NCBI RefSeq assembly: GCF_000350225.1
Contig: NW_005178482.1
Span: 1 to 35,180 of the forward strand
From: Chondrus crispus
Taxonomy: Eukaryota > Rhodophyta > Florideophyceae > Gigartinales > Gigartinaceae
Direction of reading: 5' to 3'
DNA: 35,180 nucleotides
The translations under genes were made by a program, and so were the position numbers. Shown here piece after piece: positions 30,975 to 35,180 of this stretch (its first letter is position 1; every line of letters begins with the position of its first letter). The notes under the pieces were generated by a model. It was not told where the DNA came from. It did no database searches and saw only the letters and a program-made list of their open reading frames with translations.

Positions 30975-31080
30975 TGTAAATACTGTACTGTACCAAGGGT
31001 ACAGTACCAAGGGTACAGTAGATGCACACGTGTGAAGGTTACAGCGCATCACGGGGGCACGTGTAAAGGTTACACCTCCG
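30975..31080. repeat. short tandem repeats upstream of the F-box gene
   Basis: TACCAAGGGTACAG occurs twice in tandem at about 30988-31018, followed by two GTG(A/T)AAGGTTACA units near 31030 and 31062 and CACGTG words. The TACAGTA and CACGTGTA words are those that fill the LTRs of this window, so this stretch may derive from an LTR or be bound by the same factors. Confidence 0.55.
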
Positions 31081-31756
31081 ATTGATCCCAACAATTTACC
31101 GGGGCGCCGGGGCGCATGAGCGGCTTGCAACTCTCTGCCGATCATATGCGGCTTTGGGCAGATGCACGATTTCCTCGTTACAGGCCGAGGGGGTTGCTCA
31201 AGAGAGCGGCGCAAAGATAAGTTGCAACAGTAAACGCAAACAACTTTATTCGATGGAGCCTACGAACGAGTAGTCGTTCTCCCCTGCCTTCTGGTGACAC
31301 CGACCTACCTTCTTGAAGCAAACGAGTAGAGGCGCGCGAGCGAGGCGCAGATGGCCAGGTCCGCGGATTTGTATTTTCGTCTTTGACGAACACAGTAAAA
31401 AGATACCCGATGAGACTTAGGTGCCGGCTGAGAGGGACGCCCGAAGACTCGCTCACATCTGCAAATTGCACCGGCCGCATGCATTGCTGACAATGCGCGT
31501 GTGGAATGCGATGTTGTGTCCGCTGAGCACAAAAAACATTCCCATCGGTAGTAAACCTTGTTCAATGTCTCGAGATAAACCAATTCTCAATGGCGTCACA
31601 ACTCTCGATCGGGGCCGCTGTGCAACTTCTTACTTCGTCTGTCACATCGCCACAGAGAACTGTGCCTTTCGCAACGCGCTTGCGCTCTTCTTCTCGCAAA
31701 GACGTCCATGTACGCCCCTTGCAATGCTCGATGTGCTTTTCACCCAACACGCGCTC

Positions 31757-33101
31757 CTATTCCCTGCAACATCTCTCAAACGACACCTTTCCTCTCTCCG
31801 GTCTCCCGACGCCTTTCTCCCCTCGCAAACCTATTCGCGGTCCCACAAAGGCGTTTTCTTCGGCGCCCCCCGGCAACCTCGGAAACGCCCGTGCCGTTGC
31901 CTTCACCTTTCTTACGGCCACAATACACTTTTTCCTTCCGTCAACCTCTTCCGCCTCTTCCCCCTGCCCCTGCATCCACCCCCACGGCCACGCCTCGCGC
32001 ACGCCTTCCAGCTTCCCGCCCAGCCTTCTGATAGCTCCCTTCGCGGCGGCCACCTCCTCCGCGCCCACGCCCACGCTCTTTTGCGTGAAAAACGCGTCCC
32101 CCCACCTTTGCCAGCAGCACGCACAGTTCGCAGCAAACGCGCATTTCCGCCAACGACCGTGCCACGACCGCGTCATACCGTCCCCGATGCATCTTACCCT
32201 GCCCGACCTTCCCCGCCCTCCCCCACACGGACGCGCCGTTGGGCAGGGTCAGCTCGCGCCCCACGAGGTCATGGAAGCGCGTCTTCTTGCGCGCGGCCTC
32301 GAGCAGCGTGACCTCCCACTGCGGCCTCGTCATGGCCAGGACGAGCCCCGGGAACCTCGCACCCGTGCCGAGGTCAACGACGCGCACCGCGCGGGGGCGC
32401 GACAGCGGCCTCCCCCTCCAGCGCCAGTAGCCGGCGCAGCGCGTCCTCAACGGTCTTGAGGAACACGGCGTGCTGATCGCCGTGAGGTTGGACCGCTTGC
32501 TCTCGCTGAAAAACAGATCCGTCAGGCGCACGGGGCCGTTGAGCCGCGCCACGTCCAGGCGCTGCGAGTCGGCGGCGCGGCGCAGCACTGCGAGCGCGGG
32601 GGCGATGCTTCGTTGGGTAACGCAAGCGCGCAGCGCCACGCGCCCATGCGGCGGCGCGCGGCATGTGGGTCGCAGCACGTGACGCGCGCACCGAGTCGGC
32701 AGCGAGACGGCAAAAGGGATGCGGCAGGCGGTGAGCCACGGAGCCCTGCAGATGAAGATGGTGCGTTGGGGGCGGCGGGCGTGGAATGTAGGAAATATTT
32801 GCAATGAGACCGAGAAGAATCTGTGGGAGGGGACCCGATTTTGGCGGGCGTCGGCGGGCGTGTTGCCACGCGGTGTGAACGCGGTGTGAAGGATCTTATG
32901 TTGCTGTTCCCCACTTGAGGCCGCTGCGGCCACGGTCACGAGGCGAGTGGCAAGCCGGTGCGGCGGAGCTGTCGGAGGCGGAGCTGTCGGAGGCGGAGCT
33001 GTCGGAGGCCGACTGAGGGATGGGCTAAACTGGGCGACCGATGGATTCGGGTAAGGAAAGTCGGCTACTCTGCCTGGAAACAGAGTATCGCTAGAGTACA
33101 T
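31757..33101 (-). pseudogene. rsmG: RsmG/GidB-like 16S rRNA m7G methyltransferase, frameshifted
   Basis: The core frame has DLFFSESKRSNLTAI (family start), VVDLGTGARFPGLVLAM (SAM-binding loop, 32346-32375 region; the usual GAGFPG has Arg), VTLLEAARKKTRFHDLV, GRYDAVVARSLAEM and LLAKVGGR. The end lies in another frame: FFTQKSVGVGAEEVAAAKGA, GGKLEGV and IVAVRKVKATARAFPR. Shifts are needed near 32475 (to DQHAVFLKTVEDALRRLLAL), back near 32390, and near 32090. The N-terminal 150 residues are Arg/Ser/Pro-rich and could be an organelle transit peptide. Bacterial RsmG methylates 16S rRNA G527; a eukaryotic copy would act in the plastid or mitochondrion. Either a pseudogene or a GC-rich stretch with assembly errors. 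The start is uncertain. Confidence 0.72.
32962..33006. repeat. 15-bp tandem repeat, three perfect copies
   Basis: GGCGGAGCTGTCGGA is repeated three times (32962-32976, 32977-32991, 32992-33006). In the minus-strand frame it encodes a Pro/Thr/Ala repeat before the RsmG-like domain, probably outside the true coding region. Confidence 0.9.
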
Positions 33102-33121
33102 TTATGTTACCCGGACCGAGG

Positions 33122-33250
33122 GTGCTGGAGGTACAAGTGTACTCCTGATGTTTCAAATCCTTCATGCAAACGCAACTTTATGAAATTGAACAATGGTTGG
33201 TGAATTACCACACCTTGGGAGTCCGTATGATACTTCACTACTTCAACTAC
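33122..33250 (+). repeat. dispersed repeat, copy 2
   Basis: Pairs with 19525-19655 in the same orientation. It lies just left of the duplicated F-box flank, which begins near 33318. Confidence 0.75.
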
Positions 33251-33317
33251 TACAACGGCGTGAACGTGCCCTAACCCCCTTTCTGTGCAAGACGCCCCTC
33301 GTCAGTATCGAGTTTGA

Positions 33318-33809
33318 TTGGTACCTTTCCCCCGTTTCTCTTTGGGCATCCGACCTTCTTCCCAATCTTGCCATCATCACACCTCCCGCCTCCTCCTCTG
33401 ATCGCCCGATGCACGGCACATGCCGTACATTCGTCTCAAGTGTACAATAGTACCGTACCGTTCTGTGCTTTTACATGCTCCCTTGGTGCATTCCCGAGGT
33501 TGAGCTGCCCACGTCCGAATGCTGTAGTCACCTGTACTGGGTGTCAATTACCGCATCTCCTAGTCGTACAGAATCTTCCTTAAGTGTACCCACTGGTTCT
33601 GGCCGAGGTCACCATCCATCTCGGCAGCGAGCGGGCTGCAGCCTACGACTTCATTTGTAGACGCAACCTGCTAGTTCATTTGTGCCGCCCTGCCTTTACC
33701 CTTCGGACCAACCATCAACTGCTGCCTTTCGCCAAATGCTGCAGCGCACTGATGGGAAAGAGGACGAGCTGTCTACATAGCTGTACTTCTACCATACATG
33801 TACAGCAGA
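33318..33809. repeat. duplicated 3' flank of the F-box gene, copy 2
   Basis: Matches 28750-29228 as described there. Confidence 0.85.
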
Positions 33810-35180
33810 CTATTTGACCTCAATCCATGACACATCATCTAACCAGCTTTTGAGACTGCTCGGGTTCAAAAACGGGACCCACCGGCTCACGGACCGCAAC
33901 ATTTCATCCAGCTTTCCTTTCCGTTCTTCGAGAAGGCCCACATTGGCTTCCGAAAGATGCACCCTTTTGACATTTTGCAGGGAAAACGCATTTGCTGCCG
34001 TACCCCATAGCCCCGATGAGACCGACTCCAACCTACAGTTATATTTACAAATCGTCGCAATCAGGATTTGGAGGCGCTCGAAACTCGAGTCGGCCTGTCC
34101 GCTCAAAGAGACTCCGAAATGCTTCAACCGATTTCCAAGATGCCTCAAGACATCGACAACCCCTTCTGTCGGAATGCGCACATCTAAAAGCTCCAAACTT
34201 TCCAATGCTGGCGTCTGTCGCACAAGCTGCATGACTGACTCAACCGTTTCCACATGGAACTCTGGGAAGACGGCCACATATGTGCTGATGTTCCCATTTT
34301 GAACTGTCTTGATATATCTGCACTTTAAGAAATTCGTTCCTTGCAGGTCACAAGCCCATCTGAGACTCAAGTACTTTAGTACCGGCATGAAGTGCACTGC
34401 ATGATTGAGCGCACGAAGGCCGCGGTCGTCAGGCCTTAAGCTTAGCCGCAAGTCAGATAATCCGACGCATTTTGAAAGCGCGCGTATACTGGGCTCGTCG
34501 CCACTGCGTTGGAATCGATCTGATATGCTCGTGACGACGGGACCGAGAAGCGCAGCATGCTCTAACATATCCTTAATCCGAACCGACTCCAAAGCTTTCA
34601 AACGATCAAGCACGCGAGGCTCGATGCTGGAACCTCGGAAATAGTATGGTTGGAGCGTGGCCATGCGAATATTCAGCAGCGTTTCCCAGATCCTCCAAAA
34701 AAGGGCTGAACTTGCTTCCTCCACTACAACGGGACGAACATTTGCGGAGCGAGCCAAACTCGATGAGGTGTGGGCAGGAGCGGGCAAGCGTGAGCCCCGC
34801 CTCGTCTTGCAGGCGTTACATTCGTTGGAAGATGCATTCGCGACACTTGTTATAGTGCTGGAGCCCTTGGTTGCATACAATGTCGAGCTTGCGCAACGAC
34901 ATAGAACCGATGCGCAAGAACGCGGGGAGTCCATCGTTCTTCGGATAGTTCTTCATGTAGAATTGGATTTCGAGCTCACATAGCGTTCGGGACTGAAGGG
35001 CGTGTTTAATCAAGATGAACATATCAGGGATGACGGCAGTTTGCAAGAGCGGACTGGAGAGAATGCGAATCGCGCTGATGCGGACGGCACGAGAAAGGTA
35101 GGGCCAGTCCTGTAGACAAAGAACGAGGTGTTTCGTGGTATCCGAGTCAGCAAAGGCGACAGCCCAGCTGTCGTTGTCGT
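33810..35180 (-). pseudogene. F-box/LRR-like protein, second copy, frameshifted, runs off the window
   Basis: Nearly identical to the copy at 29229-30845 with a constant offset of 4581 bp. At 34697-34702 it has six A where the intact copy has five (30116-30120). This single insertion shifts the frame: on the minus strand the upstream part from 35180 is in one frame and the part from about 34700 down to 33810 in another. Other differences are isolated substitutions, for example YYFRGSSIEP for YYFRSCGIEP. The N-terminus lies beyond the right edge. Either a recent pseudogene or a homopolymer sequencing error. Confidence 0.85.

Noticed and set aside
31590..32459. 289-codon plus-strand frame
   Set aside because: Antisense of the RsmG-like homology; no motifs of its own.
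1..35180. tRNA, rRNA, CRISPR arrays, bacterial operons
   Set aside because: Looked for T-arm consensus, regularly spaced repeats and co-directional overlapping genes; none seen.

Overview
The window looks like the nuclear genome of a plastid-bearing eukaryote, most plausibly a red alga (inference). It holds intronless F-box/LRR-like genes, an RsmG/GidB-type rRNA methyltransferase (a bacterial/plastid-lineage function), several PIF/Harbinger-type transposase remnants, and dense nested Ty3/gypsy LTR retrotransposons. No bacterial operon, rRNA or tRNA is visible. There is one assembly gap (14912-15170).

Left third (1-12300): nested retrotransposons. 'Element 2' runs from an integrase/chromodomain pol fragment (+ strand, 2522-4693), through a long gene on the opposite strand (G2, 9222 down to 4863), to a polypurine tract and 3' LTR (9632-10150). 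Element 2 is broken by insertions. The 3' end of 'element 1' (antisense gene G1, polypurine tract, LTR A, up to 2521) sits in the integrase. Four solo LTRs (H, I, C, B), each with a perfect or 4/5 target-site duplication, sit in the integrase or in G2. Conceptually removing each LTR plus one duplication copy restores the reading frame every time. G2 becomes exactly 2082 nt (694 codons including stop), spoiled by two in-frame stops and a lost start codon. G1 and G2 occupy the same place: antisense, with their 5' ends facing the 3' LTR. This is the most interesting system here: retrotransposons carrying an antisense accessory gene between pol and the 3' LTR. A third, different gypsy pol remnant lies at 10896-12285.

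Middle (12300-28200): visibly more AT-rich DNA with decayed genes. These are a HARBI1-like transposase (15541-16740), solo LTRs F and G, a Myb/SANT-NAM-like protein remnant (20679-21564), a non-autonomous LTR element with two unequal LTRs and a gag-like broken ORF (21565-24267), a Bem46/ABHD13-type alpha/beta-hydrolase pseudogene (24471-25197), and two further DDE transposase pseudogenes on the minus strand (25372-26632 and 26907-28197).

Right end (28740-35180): a segmental duplication. Two near-identical copies of an F-box/LRR-like gene (29229-30845 intact; 33810 to beyond 35180 with a single-A frameshift) lie 4581 bp apart on the minus strand, flanking an RsmG-like gene (31757-about 33101) whose homology needs at least three frameshifts. 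The F-box gene at 29229-30845 is the only convincingly intact host gene in the window.
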